DNA from: Caldalkalibacillus salinus
GTDB lineage: Bacteria > Bacillota > Bacilli > Caldalkalibacillales > JCM-10596
Assembly (NCBI RefSeq): GCF_016745835.1
Contig: NZ_JAERVL010000020.1
Coordinates: 1 to 64,000, forward strand
Direction of reading: 5' to 3'
DNA length: 64,000 nucleotides
Shown: piece after piece, positions 10,737 to 20,245 of the stretch
Layout: the number at the start of each line of letters is the position of its first letter
Numbering within the stretch: position 1 is the stretch's first letter
Notes under the pieces: model-generated
Seen by the model: the letters and a program-made list of their open reading frames with translations, nothing else
What the model was told of the DNA's origin: nothing
The model's database searches: none
Translations under genes and position numbers: made by a program

Positions 10737-11378
10737 TTAGGAACTCACTTTGACCATAGCAGGGCGAATCACCTTATCCTTTAATTTGTACCCTTTTTGA
10801 AGCTCTTCAGTGACAATGCCAGATTCGTACTCATCACTCTCTTCTTGCATGACAGCTTGATGTACATTCGGGTCAAAAGCTTCCCCTACTGTAAGAATAG
10901 GCTCAAGCCCTTCCTGCTTCAGGACCTCGTCGATTTGTCTATAAACCATGTCGACACCTTTCGCTAGTTCAGGGTCTTGAGAATCTTGGCTCGCCGCTAA
11001 AGCCCGTTCAAAATTATCTAAAGCGGGTAATAGCTTCTCAACTAAAGGGAGTGATGCATATTTGGCTTGCTCTTCCTTCTCTTGTCTTGTACGACGTCTA
11101 AAGTTATCAAAGTCTGCCTGAGCTCTTAAATATTTTTGTTGGAATTCAGCTGCTTTTTTTTCAGCCTCTTGTAATTGGCGTTGCATCTCTCCCCCACTTA
11201 CATCTACAGCTTCCTCGTCATGCGAGAATTGCTGCTCGTTTGTTGTATCATCTGCCGCATCGACTCCCTCTCCGGAATCAGCCGCGTCAGCACTGTCTTG
11301 ATTCGCATCTACATCTTCGACTTCCTTCTGTTCTACCTGTTCGTCTTGAATTACATCGTGATTCTGCTCTGTGGACAC
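10737..11378 (-). CDS. grpE: Nucleotide exchange factor GrpE
   Basis: Exchanges ADP on DnaK. The first 70 residues are acidic and Gln/Asp-rich, probably disordered; residues 70-130 form the long coiled coil (QRQLQEAEKKAAEFQQKYLR); the C-terminal beta domain ends LQKGYKLKDKVIRPAMVKVS. The open frame begins with GTG at 11387, which lies inside the AGGAGGTGA ribosome site; the GTG at 11378 sits 8 nt after it and is the more likely start (MSTEQ). About 213 residues, normal for Bacillales. Confidence 0.95.
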   Translation of the reverse strand: MSTEQNHDVIQDEQVEQKEVEDVDANQDSADAADSGEGVDAADDTTNEQQFSHDEEAVDVSGGEMQRQLQEAEKKAAEFQQKYLRAQADFDNFRRRTRQEKEEQAKYASLPLVEKLLPALDNFERALAASQDSQDPELAKGVDMVYRQIDEVLKQEGLEPILTVGEAFDPNVHQAVMQEESDEYESGIVTEELQKGYKLKDKVIRPAMVKVSS

Positions 11379-11410
11379 AACATTCACCTCCTAATACTAC
11401 ACAACAAGAG

Positions 11411-11434
11411 GAGAGGGAAAGAAGCTTCCCTCTC
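11411..11434 (-). other. Hairpin in the hrcA-grpE spacer
   Basis: A perfect 9-bp inverted repeat (GAGAGGGAA/TTCCCTCTC, 6-nt loop) lies 40 bp upstream of the grpE ribosome site. There is no T-run, so it is not a terminator. Transcript processing near the hrcA/grpE junction is known for the B. subtilis dnaK operon, and a hairpin here would protect the 5' end of a grpE-dnaK mRNA; that role is inference. Confidence 0.5.
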
Positions 11435-11471
11435 TCACCTTGAGGACTTATATCAAAATGCCATAACAGTG

Positions 11472-12512
11472 CTATGAACGCTCATAGATCTGTTTAAGTA
11501 CAGAATTGAGATCATTCGTCAAGTAGTCCAATATACTATAAACCTTCTGGTACTCCATTCTTGTGGGACCTAGTATACTTAATTGGCCTACAGGGTTTCC
11601 ACCAATAGAATACGAAGCTGTAATAATACTACAGTGACTGATGGCTTCATCAACATTCTCTTGGCCAATCTTGACTTGAACGCCTTCACCTGAGCTGTGC
11701 AACTCGGTTAATATACCATGGACACGGTCGTTTTGTTCGAGAAACTCGAATATATTCTTCACTTTATCAACATCATGAAACTCTGGCTGAGCAAAGATAT
11801 TCGTTGTTCCACCTAAGAAAACACGGTCTTCACGCTCGGTTGAAAGCGTCTGATCCAGTACATGAAGCATTTCCTTGTAATGTTTAAAGTGTTTTTCTAA
11901 TTCTAGGGCTATTTCGTTATATAACCGCGTTTTTAATTGGTAAACAGGGACACCGCTTAACTTCTGATTTAAGATGTTAATCAGCTTTTCCATATCGTCC
12001 ATGGAAATACCCGCAGGTATTGTAATCTTCTTATTCTCAACATGACCCGTATCAGTCACAACAATAGCCACGGCTGCTTCTTGACTGAGAGGGATGAGCT
12101 GGATGTGTTTCAAGGTTGTATCAAAGACTTCTGGTCCAAGTACGATAGATGTATAATTGGTCAGCTCTGATAATACAGACGCTGTATGTTGAATGACTTG
12201 TTCAAACTCTACAAACCGGTCTGCAAACATCACTCTAATTTTATCAATGTCCTGCGAGGACAAGCGTACAGGTCGCATGAGATGGTCCACATAAAAACGA
12301 TATCCTTTATTGGAAGGGATGCGACCAGCAGACGTGTGAGGCTGAGCGAGATACCCTAGCTCTTCTAGGTCTGCCATCTCGTTCCGTATTGTAGCAGGAC
12401 TAAATCTCACATCGTTTCGCTTAGATATCGTACGCGATCCGACAGGCTCTGCAGACTTCACATAGTCATCTATGACGGCATGTAAAATTAACTTTTGACG
12501 GTCGGTAAGCAT
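11472..12512 (-). CDS. hrcA: Heat-inducible repressor HrcA
   Basis: Represses class I heat-shock genes by binding CIRCE and is matured by GroEL. The 346-residue protein starts MLTDRQKLILHAVIDDY with a winged-helix domain (1-80; VGSRTISKR, SPATIRNEMADLEELG), followed by the dimerisation and inserted domains. The frame extends to 12548, but that would run into the CIRCE element, and the ATG at 12512 matches family N-termini. First gene of the operon; CIRCE is 30 bp upstream, so it is autoregulated. Confidence 0.97.
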   Translation of the reverse strand: MLTDRQKLILHAVIDDYVKSAEPVGSRTISKRNDVRFSPATIRNEMADLEELGYLAQPHTSAGRIPSNKGYRFYVDHLMRPVRLSSQDIDKIRVMFADRFVEFEQVIQHTASVLSELTNYTSIVLGPEVFDTTLKHIQLIPLSQEAAVAIVVTDTGHVENKKITIPAGISMDDMEKLINILNQKLSGVPVYQLKTRLYNEIALELEKHFKHYKEMLHVLDQTLSTEREDRVFLGGTTNIFAQPEFHDVDKVKNIFEFLEQNDRVHGILTELHSSGEGVQVKIGQENVDEAISHCSIITASYSIGGNPVGQLSILGPTRMEYQKVYSILDYLTNDLNSVLKQIYERS

Positions 12513-12541
12513 CACGACGTCCCCCCATTTAAAACCGCTTG

Positions 12542-12568
12542 TTAGCACTCACACTTAACGAGTGCTAA
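12542..12568 (-). promoter_or_regulatory. CIRCE operator (HrcA binding site)
   Basis: A perfect consensus CIRCE: TTAGCACTC, 9-nt spacer, GAGTGCTAA. It lies between the hrcA promoter and the hrcA start and is the known target of HrcA, so the whole operon should be induced by heat or by GroEL titration. Confidence 0.97.
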
Positions 12569-12569
12569 C

Positions 12570-12598
12570 TTATATATTACAAGATATCAAACCTTCAA
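12570..12598 (-). promoter_or_regulatory. Candidate sigma-A promoter of the hrcA operon
   Basis: On the minus strand TTGAAG (12593-12598) is followed after 17 bp by ATATAA (12570-12575), directly upstream of CIRCE. This is the usual layout, with CIRCE in the initially transcribed region. Both hexamers are imperfect. Confidence 0.55.
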
Positions 12599-12605
12599 AA
12601 CAATG

Positions 12606-13760
12606 TCAATCTGCTTCAACAGGGTCTTTGAGAAAAGTTGAAAATACAACGTTCCCCAGGAAAATGCCTTTCTTTGTTAACTTGATGCGGTCCTCTTCCT
12701 CTTCAATGAGGTCACGCGCTATTAGTTGCTCAAGTTCCTCTTGATAATAATCCGTTAATGATCGGCCATACTTCGCTTTAAACATCGATGTAGAAACACC
12801 TTGTCGTAGGCGAAGGCCCATCATCATTTCCTCTTCAATCCGTGCCTGTTGGTCCACTTCGATGGTCTGTATATAGGGTAGACTGCCCTGCTTAATAAGG
12901 TCATGGTAATCTTGTAAAGGCCCTGCGTTTTCATGTCTTACACCTTTGACATACCCATGAGCACCTGCACCGAAACCATAATATTCTTCATTTTGCCAAT
13001 ATGTGAGGTTGTGCGCACTTTCATAACCGGGCTTGGCGAAGTTACTAATTTCATATTGTTCATAGCCGTGTTTGGCCATGGTATTCATCAGTCGTTCATA
13101 CATATCGACCTCTTCATCCTCCGAAGGTAAGGGGAGCTTCCCTTTGTTCAGGAGGGTTTGAAAAAAGGTCCCTTCTTCTACCTTCAGGCTGTAGGCAGAA
13201 AAGTGCGTGACATCTAAGGCTATGGCTTCGTTCAAGGTCCGCTCAAACATGTCAACCGTTTGCTCCGGCAGGCCAAACATAAGATCTAGTGATATATTAT
13301 CTATGCCGTGTTTTTTGGCTATCTCGATACAATTGTAGACATCTTTGTTTGAATGCATACGCCCCAGTTTACGAAGAAGTTGGGGCTCAAACGTCTGGAC
13401 ACCGATCGAAAATCGGTTTACACCCCATTGTTTCATGACTTTGACTTTTTCCTCCGTGAGGGTTTCAGGGTTAATTTCCATCGTGAATTCTTCTGGATGA
13501 CTATGAGTGAGTAGTCGTTCGTGAACAGAGCTGAAGAATAGATTTAATTGTTCTATATCTAAAACAGAAGGTGTCCCCCCACCAACGTATACTGTACGCA
13601 TGTTCTTAAAAGGATAGCGTTGTACGTTCCTTAGCATGTCTTGATCTAAATCATGTAAATATTGTTCAATGGGTTGTCCCTTCACAACATATTTATTGAA
13701 GTCACAGTAAGGACAAATACGGTTGCAAAAAGGAATATGGATATAGGCTGACTGTGGCAT
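12606..13760 (-). CDS. hemW: Radical SAM heme chaperone HemW
   Basis: A 384-residue protein once annotated as oxygen-independent coproporphyrinogen oxidase; characterised HemW proteins bind and deliver heme. The cluster motif is PFCNRICPYCDFNKY near residue 12, followed by VGGGTPSVL; the HemN C-terminal domain (GLRLRQGV) is present. It lacks the N-terminal extension that true HemN has. Its ATG has no strong ribosome site visible. In the lineage order lepA-hemW-hrcA it sits just upstream of the heat-shock operon. Confidence 0.93.
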   Translation of the reverse strand: MPQSAYIHIPFCNRICPYCDFNKYVVKGQPIEQYLHDLDQDMLRNVQRYPFKNMRTVYVGGGTPSVLDIEQLNLFFSSVHERLLTHSHPEEFTMEINPETLTEEKVKVMKQWGVNRFSIGVQTFEPQLLRKLGRMHSNKDVYNCIEIAKKHGIDNISLDLMFGLPEQTVDMFERTLNEAIALDVTHFSAYSLKVEEGTFFQTLLNKGKLPLPSEDEEVDMYERLMNTMAKHGYEQYEISNFAKPGYESAHNLTYWQNEEYYGFGAGAHGYVKGVRHENAGPLQDYHDLIKQGSLPYIQTIEVDQQARIEEEMMMGLRLRQGVSTSMFKAKYGRSLTDYYQEELEQLIARDLIEEEEDRIKLTKKGIFLGNVVFSTFLKDPVEAD

Positions 13761-13878
13761 AATGTTCCTACTTTCTTAAGCAGTCTGACTGTCGATATGG
13801 CTAGACTATTCAGTATTTCCTTATTTTAAATCAAATGGTATTAAGATTCAAAGATGAACGTCTGCTCGTTAATGACCT

Positions 13879-14454
13879 CTATTCTAAATGAGAGATGCAA
13901 TTATATTCTCTAATTGTCCATTCACGATCATGATAGAGCACGTTCAGACATGCATTGTGTAACGTGGTTTGACCAGAACCCACTTTACCATTGGAAAGGG
14001 CGTGCAGCATCGCATTGATGAGCGCCCCATGTGCGACGACGATGACATGCTTATCCTGATACTGTTCTAATATTTCATTCATGCCGGCCAATCCTCTTTG
14101 TTGAAGTTCCTCAAAGTCTTCGATATCAGGAATGGAGCGGTTGGGGTATTTCCTATCCGCTTCTGCCTTTGTTAAACCGGAGGCCTTACCAAAGTCACGT
14201 TCAATAAAAGAATCATGGACGATCACTTCATTCAGATTGAGAGCTGTTGCAATAATCGTGGCTGTTTCTTTTGCTCGACTAAGAGGGCTAGAGATAATCA
14301 CTTCCCACTGGATGTCTTGTTCTTGAAGGTAGTGGCCACATTTCTGTGCCTGTTCTTTGCCCTTTGCGTTAAGGGCGATATCTTGTCTGCCCTGTATTCT
14401 CTGTGCTGCATTCCAGTCTGTTTCACCATGACGAATCAAACAAACGGTGGTCAT
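13879..14454 (-). CDS. Histidine phosphatase family protein
   Basis: A phosphoglycerate-mutase-like phosphatase of 191 residues. The catalytic histidine is in CLIRHGETDWNAAQRIQG at the N-terminus; the second histidine is in VVAHGALINAM near 140. It resembles broad-specificity PhoE-type or alpha-ribazole phosphatase-like enzymes; the substrate is unknown and no cobalamin genes are nearby. Two tandem ATGs exist (14457, 14454); the second lies 7 nt from AGGAGG and is preferred. It is inserted between lepA and hemW, which are usually adjacent in this lineage. Confidence 0.88.
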   Translation of the reverse strand: MTTVCLIRHGETDWNAAQRIQGRQDIALNAKGKEQAQKCGHYLQEQDIQWEVIISSPLSRAKETATIIATALNLNEVIVHDSFIERDFGKASGLTKAEADRKYPNRSIPDIEDFEELQQRGLAGMNEILEQYQDKHVIVVAHGALINAMLHALSNGKVGSGQTTLHNACLNVLYHDREWTIREYNCISHLE

Positions 14455-14471
14455 CATATCGCCTCCTGTGT

Positions 14472-14502
14472 AAAAAAAGCTGATGGATGTCCATCAGCTT
14501 AG
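14472..14502 (-). terminator. Terminator of lepA
   Basis: Stem AGCTGATGG/CCATCAGCT with a 4-nt loop, followed on the minus strand by a run of seven Ts. It separates lepA from the downstream phosphatase gene. Confidence 0.85.
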
Positions 14503-14569
14503 AAAAATCCTACCATCCTATTCTTTTGATGATCAAACGGTGTGGGATGCACCTTTTCATTTTTTATCG

Positions 14570-16396
14570 TTACTTTTGGTTTTCTATTTTCAATACGGCC
14601 ATGAACGCTTCCTGAGGCACTTCTACGTTACCGACCGATTTCATACGTTTCTTACCTTCTTTTTGCTTCTCTAGGAGTTTACGTTTACGCGTAATGTCTC
14701 CCCCGTAACATTTGGCAAGGACATTTTTCCTCATGGCGCGAATCGTATCTCTCGCTATGATCTTGTTACCGATCGCCGCCTGAACAGGGACTTCAAACAT
14801 TTGACGTGGGATAAGGTCTTTCAGCTTCTCTACTAAAGACTTCCCTCTATGGTACGCCGACTCACGATGGACAATGAATGATAGCGCATCTACCGTTTCA
14901 CCGTTAAGTAAAATGTCCATTTTGACAAGATTAGACTCTTTATAACCTGTAAACTCATAATCAAAGGAGGCGTAACCTTTCGTCCCTGACTTCAACTGGT
15001 CAAAGAAGTCATAAACGATTTCAGATAAGGGTATTTCATAGACTATGGACACTCTGATGTCATCAAGGTATTGCATATCCTTGAAGATGCCCCTTTTACC
15101 CTGGCAAAGTTCCATAACGGCACCGACGAAATCGTTGGGCACCATAATCGTCGCTTTGACGTATGGCTCCTCGACGTAATCGATCTCCTGGCGGTCAGGC
15201 ATGAGGCTTGGATTGTCAATATCAATCATCTCTCCGTCCGTTTTCATCACGTGATAAATCACACTTGGTGCCGTAGTGATGAGCGGTATCTTAAACTCTC
15301 TTTCAAGACGTTCCTGTATGATCTCCATGTGTAGGAGACCTAAGAAACCACAACGGAATCCAAACCCTAGGGCCTGAGATGTCTCCGGTTCCCACTGTAA
15401 GGAAGCATCGTTTAATGTTAAACGCTCGAGCGCCTCACGCAGGTCGTTATAATCACCAGAATCCACAGGATACAATCCACAAAACACCATAGGATTAATT
15501 TTACGATAACCTGGCAAAGGTTCAGATGCGGGTTGGTTTGCATCTGTGATGGTATCACCAACGCGTGTATCGCCTACGTTTTTGATTGAAGCGGTCATGA
15601 ATCCAACGTCACCGACCGTCAGTTCATCGACCTTGGTTGGTTTTGGGGTGAAAGTTCCGATTTCAACCACCTCGAACTCTTTTTCGGTGGCCATCATTTT
15701 CACCTTCATGCCGGGTCTTAATGTCCCTTCAACCACTCTAATATAAGTGACAACACCACGATAAGTATCGTAAATAGAATCAAAAATCATGGCCTTTAAC
15801 GGTGCATCAGGGTCACCGGTAGGGGCGGGGACCTTTTCAACGATCTGTTCTAGAATGTCTTCGATGCCGATACCTGATTTGGCAGAAGCCAGTACAGCAT
15901 CACTAGCATCCAAGCCAATGACATCTTCTACTTCCTGACGTACACGATCTGGTTCTGCACTAGGTAAGTCAATCTTATTAATCACAGGTAGTATCTCCAG
16001 GTCATTATCTAATGCGAGATACACGTTCGCTAACGTTTGGGCCTCTATGCCTTGCGCAGCATCGACGACAAGAATCGCACCCTCACATGCTGCCAAGCTT
16101 CGAGAAACTTCATATGTGAAGTCTACATGGCCTGGGGTATCTATCAAGTGTAAGATATATTCGTGACCGTCTTTGGCTGTATACTTAAGTTGCACAGAAT
16201 TAAGCTTGATGGTAATGCCGCGTTCTCTTTCTAAATCCATGGAATCTAGAAATTGTTCTTCCATTTCACGATCCGTGAGCGCATGAGTTCTTTCTAATAT
16301 TCTGTCCGCTAACGTGGATTTACCATGATCGATATGTGCGATAATGGAGAAGTTACGTATATACTTCTGTCTTTCCTTCTTCTGTTTACTATTCAT
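14570..16396 (-). CDS. lepA: Elongation factor 4 (LepA)
   Basis: Translational GTPase that acts on stalled or initiating ribosomes. It has the P-loop [14 protein letters not shown] (near residue 18), G2 RERGITI, G3 DTPGHVDF, G4 [11 protein letters not shown], then EF-G-like domains II, III and V and the LepA-specific C-terminal domain ([21 protein letters not shown] type, here [11 protein letters not shown]). 608 residues, the usual size. The ATG at 16396 has GGGAGTG upstream; the frame opens 14 codons earlier. It is the second-last gene of the gpr-spoIIP-yqxA-lepA series. Confidence 0.97.
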   Translation of the reverse strand: MNSKQKKERQKYIRNFSIIAHIDHGKSTLADRILERTHALTDREMEEQFLDSMDLERERGITIKLNSVQLKYTAKDGHEYILHLIDTPGHVDFTYEVSRSLAACEGAILVVDAAQGIEAQTLANVYLALDNDLEILPVINKIDLPSAEPDRVRQEVEDVIGLDASDAVLASAKSGIGIEDILEQIVEKVPAPTGDPDAPLKAMIFDSIYDTYRGVVTYIRVVEGTLRPGMKVKMMATEKEFEVVEIGTFTPKPTKVDELTVGDVGFMTASIKNVGDTRVGDTITDANQPASEPLPGYRKINPMVFCGLYPVDSGDYNDLREALERLTLNDASLQWEPETSQALGFGFRCGFLGLLHMEIIQERLEREFKIPLITTAPSVIYHVMKTDGEMIDIDNPSLMPDRQEIDYVEEPYVKATIMVPNDFVGAVMELCQGKRGIFKDMQYLDDIRVSIVYEIPLSEIVYDFFDQLKSGTKGYASFDYEFTGYKESNLVKMDILLNGETVDALSFIVHRESAYHRGKSLVEKLKDLIPRQMFEVPVQAAIGNKIIARDTIRAMRKNVLAKCYGGDITRKRKLLEKQKEGKKRMKSVGNVEVPQEAFMAVLKIENQK

Positions 16397-16520
16397 CCGA
16401 TTCACTCCCACAACTGGTGCAAAGTTCGCTGTGTGCACTAACTTTGATTATAGCAAAAGGTGGTTATAAAGGACAACTCATATTAAAATTAATTTCCCAA
16501 TAAGGCTCGGATAACGTCAT

Positions 16521-16892
16521 TTATAAAAGATCTTCTAATTTTAATATTAACCATTCCGCCCCTTTACGAGACACACTGTACACCACTTCCCCAATCACTG
16601 TCCCTAAGTGGCTGAGTTTATTAGCATTTTGCCTTTCTTGCCATTTGGCTTTTTTTTCTTCAATATCCTCCATGGAAAAGGCTTCCTCTTCAGCTGCCAT
16701 TTCCTCCATCTCAACATGATCTTCATCAACTTGCTTGATATACATATTCTCCTCTGAGGCACCTTCGACGACACGTTCTAAAGTGAAGCCCTCTAGAGTC
16801 ATAATGCCGTGCTCGGCCTGATGCATGCCCAGTAAAAGACCAAACAAAAGAGTGGATATAAGTAGAAGTACTTTAACTATGAATTTGGCCAT
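16521..16892 (-). CDS. yqxA: YqxA-like DUF3679 protein
   Basis: A 123-residue protein with an N-terminal membrane helix (residues 6-23, VKVLLLISTLLFGLLLGM) and a charged Glu/Met-rich remainder ending in an amphipathic stretch (AEWLILKLEDLL). Its position between spoIIP and lepA and its size match B. subtilis yqxA, a family found in spore formers. Function is unknown; co-location with spoIIP suggests expression in the mother cell or forespore, but no promoter was recognised. Confidence 0.82.
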   Translation of the reverse strand: MAKFIVKVLLLISTLLFGLLLGMHQAEHGIMTLEGFTLERVVEGASEENMYIKQVDEDHVEMEEMAAEEEAFSMEDIEEKKAKWQERQNANKLSHLGTVIGEVVYSVSRKGAEWLILKLEDLL

Positions 16893-16916
16893 CCATAAAC
16901 ACGCTCCTCTTCACAC

Positions 16917-18137
16917 CTATATATCTTCTGCACTTGACTCATTCTCAGATTGTGTGTCTACCTTATGTGCGTCCCAGTATAGATCTGCAATCACATCCGC
17001 TAAAGCTTCAGCTGATCGATAGGATTCCTCTAATGTGTTCTCTACGCCACCTATTTCTATTAAAATATTGTTCTCTCCTAGAGATTGGTTATACTCTCCG
17101 TGTCCACCCTGCTTCAAAAAAACACCCTTAGAAAGCCCTGGATAAGCTTCTTCCAATTTATTGTGAAACCGTTCGGCAAACGCTTGGTTTTTCTCGTAAT
17201 TTTTGTTCCGACCACCGATGACAAAGAATGTACGGGCATAACTTTCGCCATTAATGTCTATCGTCGTTTGCTCTCGTCCTAGAGCATCTCGGTGTAAGTC
17301 AAAGACGAAGGTGATTTCTTGTTCTTGCGCCATGACTTCTTGGACGGTCTCCCTAGATTTATCATATGAATCTGCATAGCTTAAGCCCATGTCTTTTAAC
17401 TGTTGGGCAAAGTTTGTCGTATCCACGTACGTGCCAATGCCCCTTTTTTCAAGCTCTTGTCCCAATCTTTCTCCCACTTTGGTGATGTTGACCTCAGGGT
17501 GATGGGCTAGGTTAGAATCATTGATAGAGGGCAGGTATGATAACCAGGATTCCGTATTATGCGTGTGATAAATAAAAACAACATTTCTTCCTTCCGTTGT
17601 CATTGAAGGCGGTGTCTCTTCTTCAGTTGATTTAGCTTCTTCTTCGGGGACCACAGCCTCTCGATCCTTCATGATCTCTTCTAATGGGATGTTAGACTCC
17701 ATCGGAAAATCTGTATAATTGACGCCTTGTCCGGCCACAACTAACTGGCCATCAAAATGAGCAAACCAAGGCACCTCATGGCGAATGAGTGAACGAGGGT
17801 CTTGGGGGTTGAACGTGGTAATCATCTCAAATAACACTCGACTGGCTTGTGGTGTCTCAATGCGTTGTTGTTGGTTATACGTGCCAAGTTGAGGAATTTC
17901 CATACTTAACGTCCCTTTAAAAGTGTCTACTGCTATATGTGAGGTCCAAGACCTTAGCGTCTCTGAGGACCATGCCATCTTGGACTGTACAGCTGCCCCG
18001 AGGGAAGTGAGTGCGATTAAAAACGCAACGCCGATCATGATTGTCAATGCTAAGGTTCTGATCAGATATTGACTTTGGGATTGGGAGGTTCGACCTTTGA
18101 AATTTTGCTTAAATGATGGTTTGTTAAACAGGGACAT
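16917..18137 (-). CDS. spoIIP: Stage II sporulation protein P
   Basis: Peptidoglycan amidase/endopeptidase that works with SpoIID and SpoIIM to remove septal peptidoglycan during engulfment. The N-terminus has a basic stretch and one membrane helix (about residues 30-52, LALTIMIGVAFLIALTSLG); the catalytic domain starts near 190 with VVFIYHTHNTESWL and includes FDLHRDALGR and IEIGGVENTLEE, the likely zinc ligands and catalytic Glu. 406 residues. I use the ATG at 18137; the frame extends to 18197 but the extra 20 residues are not family-like. Confidence 0.95.
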   Translation of the reverse strand: MSLFNKPSFKQNFKGRTSQSQSQYLIRTLALTIMIGVAFLIALTSLGAAVQSKMAWSSETLRSWTSHIAVDTFKGTLSMEIPQLGTYNQQQRIETPQASRVLFEMITTFNPQDPRSLIRHEVPWFAHFDGQLVVAGQGVNYTDFPMESNIPLEEIMKDREAVVPEEEAKSTEEETPPSMTTEGRNVVFIYHTHNTESWLSYLPSINDSNLAHHPEVNITKVGERLGQELEKRGIGTYVDTTNFAQQLKDMGLSYADSYDKSRETVQEVMAQEQEITFVFDLHRDALGREQTTIDINGESYARTFFVIGGRNKNYEKNQAFAERFHNKLEEAYPGLSKGVFLKQGGHGEYNQSLGENNILIEIGGVENTLEESYRSAEALADVIADLYWDAHKVDTQSENESSAEDI

Positions 18138-18338
18138 GTACAACACCCTTTCTACGTTTAAGTACAACGATGAATGATAGTCTTCATTAAAAGGCATGCT
18201 AATGCCGTATTCGCATCAGGATTAAATAAAGGAATCTTCTATGATCTTCGTACTATCAAATCTATGAATCTTGTATTTCATTTAGAACTCTTCACTTCAA
18301 CTCTCTCCTTAAAATCTTAATGATGTCAGCCTCACGAC

Positions 18339-18373
18339 AAAAAAAAGCAATCGTGGTAGTCAATCACGATTGC
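18339..18373 (-). terminator. Terminator of gpr
   Basis: Stem GCAATCGTG/CACGATTGC with a 9-nt loop, followed on the minus strand by eight Ts. It lies 27 bp after the gpr stop codon, so spoIIP must have its own promoter in the 200 bp that follow; I did not recognise a clear sigma-E or sigma-G pair there. Confidence 0.88.
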
Positions 18374-18399
18374 CTGTTGAATAGAGTTAGCGTTTTGGT

Positions 18400-19596
18400 T
18401 TAGTGGGTATACGCTTGAACTTTGCTCATATCAATTTTTTCATGTAGCGCCGCATTCAAACCATTTGCCACGATGTTGGCGATATCTTGTACAAATTGAT
18501 CCACTTCTTTCGGTGTCACGACCAGTTGATGACCTAAAGGGCTGAGCACCTCATGGATTAATTTTCGTTTTTCTTGTTCCTCAAGATTTCCGACGATCCC
18601 CATGATCGTGCCCCGTATTTCTTCATCTGGAATACTCTCAGGGTCAAATTTTTCTGGTTCACCAAGATTGAAGCTCATGCCACCTGGTGCTAATGCGCGT
18701 CTTTGATTTGTCCCTTGTGCTTGATTCTCCATTTCTTTTCCTAAATGTCCCAAAACAAAGTCGATGGAGTTGCTCACGATAGACACAGCGTCGACGACGG
18801 TTGGTACACCAATGGCGATGACCGGAATACCTAGCGCTTCTTCACTGATCGCTTTTCTTTTGTTACCAATACCTGACCCCGGATTGATCCCTGTGTTACT
18901 GACCTGAATCGTTGTATTCACCCGTTCGATTGAGCTACTCGCTAGTGCGTCAATGGCGATGACAAAGTCTGGTTTGATCTTCTCAATAACACCATGTACA
19001 ATCTCGCTCGTTTCAATGCCGGTAACGCCTAAAACCCCAGGCGATACAGCACTCACCCTACGGTAGCCATCCTCTACGTTTTCCGGTGCAATTTCAAACA
19101 AGTGGCTAGTCACCATAATATTTTCAACAACGATAGGGCCCAAGGCGTCTGGTGTTACATTCCCGTTACCTAAGCCTACTACGAGACAGCTAGCGTCTTT
19201 TGGAATGTCCATGTCCGCCATGTACTCATGTAACTGCTGAGCTAATAGGGTTGTGACTTTATTTTGAAAAGGGGTGTCTTTCTTACGGAGCTTTTGGGCT
19301 TCGAGGGTCAGGTACTTGCCTGGCTTTTTGCCAATCGCTTCGCCACCTTTTTCATCATCTATATAAACTTTTGTCACCCGAATACCGTTTTCTTCTTCTT
19401 CATCAAGACGAACGCCTTCTATATTGCCGCCACGTTCCTCTTGTAATTTGGTCGCCATTTGATGAGCTTCTAATACCAAGTCTGTACGCACTTGATATTG
19501 GGACAAATCTATGTCCTTCTCTTCTTTTTGCGGTTGCTTCATGATGTCGTTGAGTGGCTTCGGTGATAAATAGCGTTTTCTCCAGTTGTGTTTCAT
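18400..19596 (-). CDS. gpr: Spore germination protease GPR
   Basis: Initiates degradation of small acid-soluble spore proteins during germination; made as an inactive zymogen. Family segments are [46 protein letters not shown] and [14 protein letters not shown]. The protein starts with about 27 extra residues ([25 protein letters not shown]) compared with the usual short propeptide of roughly 15. The internal ATG at 19542 would give the usual length but lacks a ribosome site, while the ATG at 19596 (next to ATG 19599) follows GGAGG by 6 nt, so the long form is preferred. Divergent from rpsT. Confidence 0.95.
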   Translation of the reverse strand: MKHNWRKRYLSPKPLNDIMKQPQKEEKDIDLSQYQVRTDLVLEAHQMATKLQEERGGNIEGVRLDEEEENGIRVTKVYIDDEKGGEAIGKKPGKYLTLEAQKLRKKDTPFQNKVTTLLAQQLHEYMADMDIPKDASCLVVGLGNGNVTPDALGPIVVENIMVTSHLFEIAPENVEDGYRRVSAVSPGVLGVTGIETSEIVHGVIEKIKPDFVIAIDALASSSIERVNTTIQVSNTGINPGSGIGNKRKAISEEALGIPVIAIGVPTVVDAVSIVSNSIDFVLGHLGKEMENQAQGTNQRRALAPGGMSFNLGEPEKFDPESIPDEEIRGTIMGIVGNLEEQEKRKLIHEVLSPLGHQLVVTPKEVDQFVQDIANIVANGLNAALHEKIDMSKVQAYTH

Positions 19597-19686
19597 CATA
19601 CACCTCCGTCAAGTGTTTTGTTATCATTGTTTCACTGCGGCCCTGAATTATACTTGAGACATACCCGTTGACTGTTATTTTGGTTA

Positions 19687-19715
19687 TTGCATTCTATTTT
19701 AAATAAAGGTATAAT
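19687..19715 (+). promoter_or_regulatory. Sigma-A promoter of rpsT
   Basis: TTGCAT (19687-19692), a 17-bp spacer and TATAAT (19710-19715), 57 bp upstream of the rpsT start. Good match and correct placement. Confidence 0.7.
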
Positions 19716-19771
19716 GTGTAGTGTTGTATTTTGACCGTAATGAACGGTTGCTGTTAAGGGAGGTGAAGGGA

Positions 19772-20038
19772 ATGCCTAACATTAAATCTGCAATTAAACG
19801 TACAAAAACAAATACAAAAAAGCGTACACACAACGCGACCCAAAAATCTGCTCTTCGTACAGCAATCAAAAACTTCGAACAGCTCGTTGAACAAAAAGAC
19901 GTTGAGGCAGCTAAGAGTGCGCTAGTAATTGCAACTAAGAGACTTGACAAAGCAGCTGCAAAAGGAATTATCCACAAAAATGCTGCAAACCGCCAGAAAT
20001 CTCGTTTAGCTCAAAAACTAAATGAAGTTTCTGCTTAA
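19772..20038 (+). CDS. rpsT: Small ribosomal subunit protein bS20
   Basis: Ribosomal protein S20 of 88 residues, binds 16S rRNA early in 30S assembly. The sequence [21 protein letters not shown], the basic helices and the end [21 protein letters not shown] are typical. GGGAGGTG precedes the ATG at 19772. Divergent from gpr and convergent with holA, as in Bacillus. Confidence 0.97.
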   Translation: MPNIKSAIKRTKTNTKKRTHNATQKSALRTAIKNFEQLVEQKDVEAAKSALVIATKRLDKAAAKGIIHKNAANRQKSRLAQKLNEVSA

Positions 20039-20047
20039 CATTACATT

Positions 20048-20086
20048 AAAAAAGGGGGGCGATCATTAGGATCGGTCCTTTTTTTA
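20048..20086 (+). terminator. Terminator of rpsT
   Basis: A G-rich stem (core CGATC/GATCG with flanking G:C and G:U pairs) followed by seven Ts on the plus strand, 10 bp after rpsT. Confidence 0.7.
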
Positions 20087-20100
20087 CGTCTTTTTATAAC

Positions 20101-20143
20101 CCTTTTAAGTCTTTACCTTCTGCAATACCTTTTAAGTCTTTAC
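20101..20143. repeat. 16-bp direct repeat
   Basis: CCTTTTAAGTCTTTAC occurs at 20101-20116 and again at 20128-20143, a 27-bp period, in the spacer between rpsT and holA. No function is evident; it may be a replication-slippage product. Confidence 0.7.
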
Positions 20144-20199
20144 TTCTCTATATCTATATATCCATCCGTCACCTCATGCATGTCATTAATACGATAAGG

Positions 20200-20236
20200 T
20201 AAAGAAGAAGCCATCCTACATAATGTAGAATGGCTA
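20200..20236 (-). terminator. Terminator of holA
   Basis: Long inverted repeat AGCCATTCTACAT/ATGTAGGATGGCT followed on the minus strand by a T-rich tract. The single imperfect pair is a G:U wobble in minus-strand RNA but an A:C mismatch in plus-strand RNA, so it works for holA. Confidence 0.7.
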
Positions 20237-20245
20237 AATGATGCA

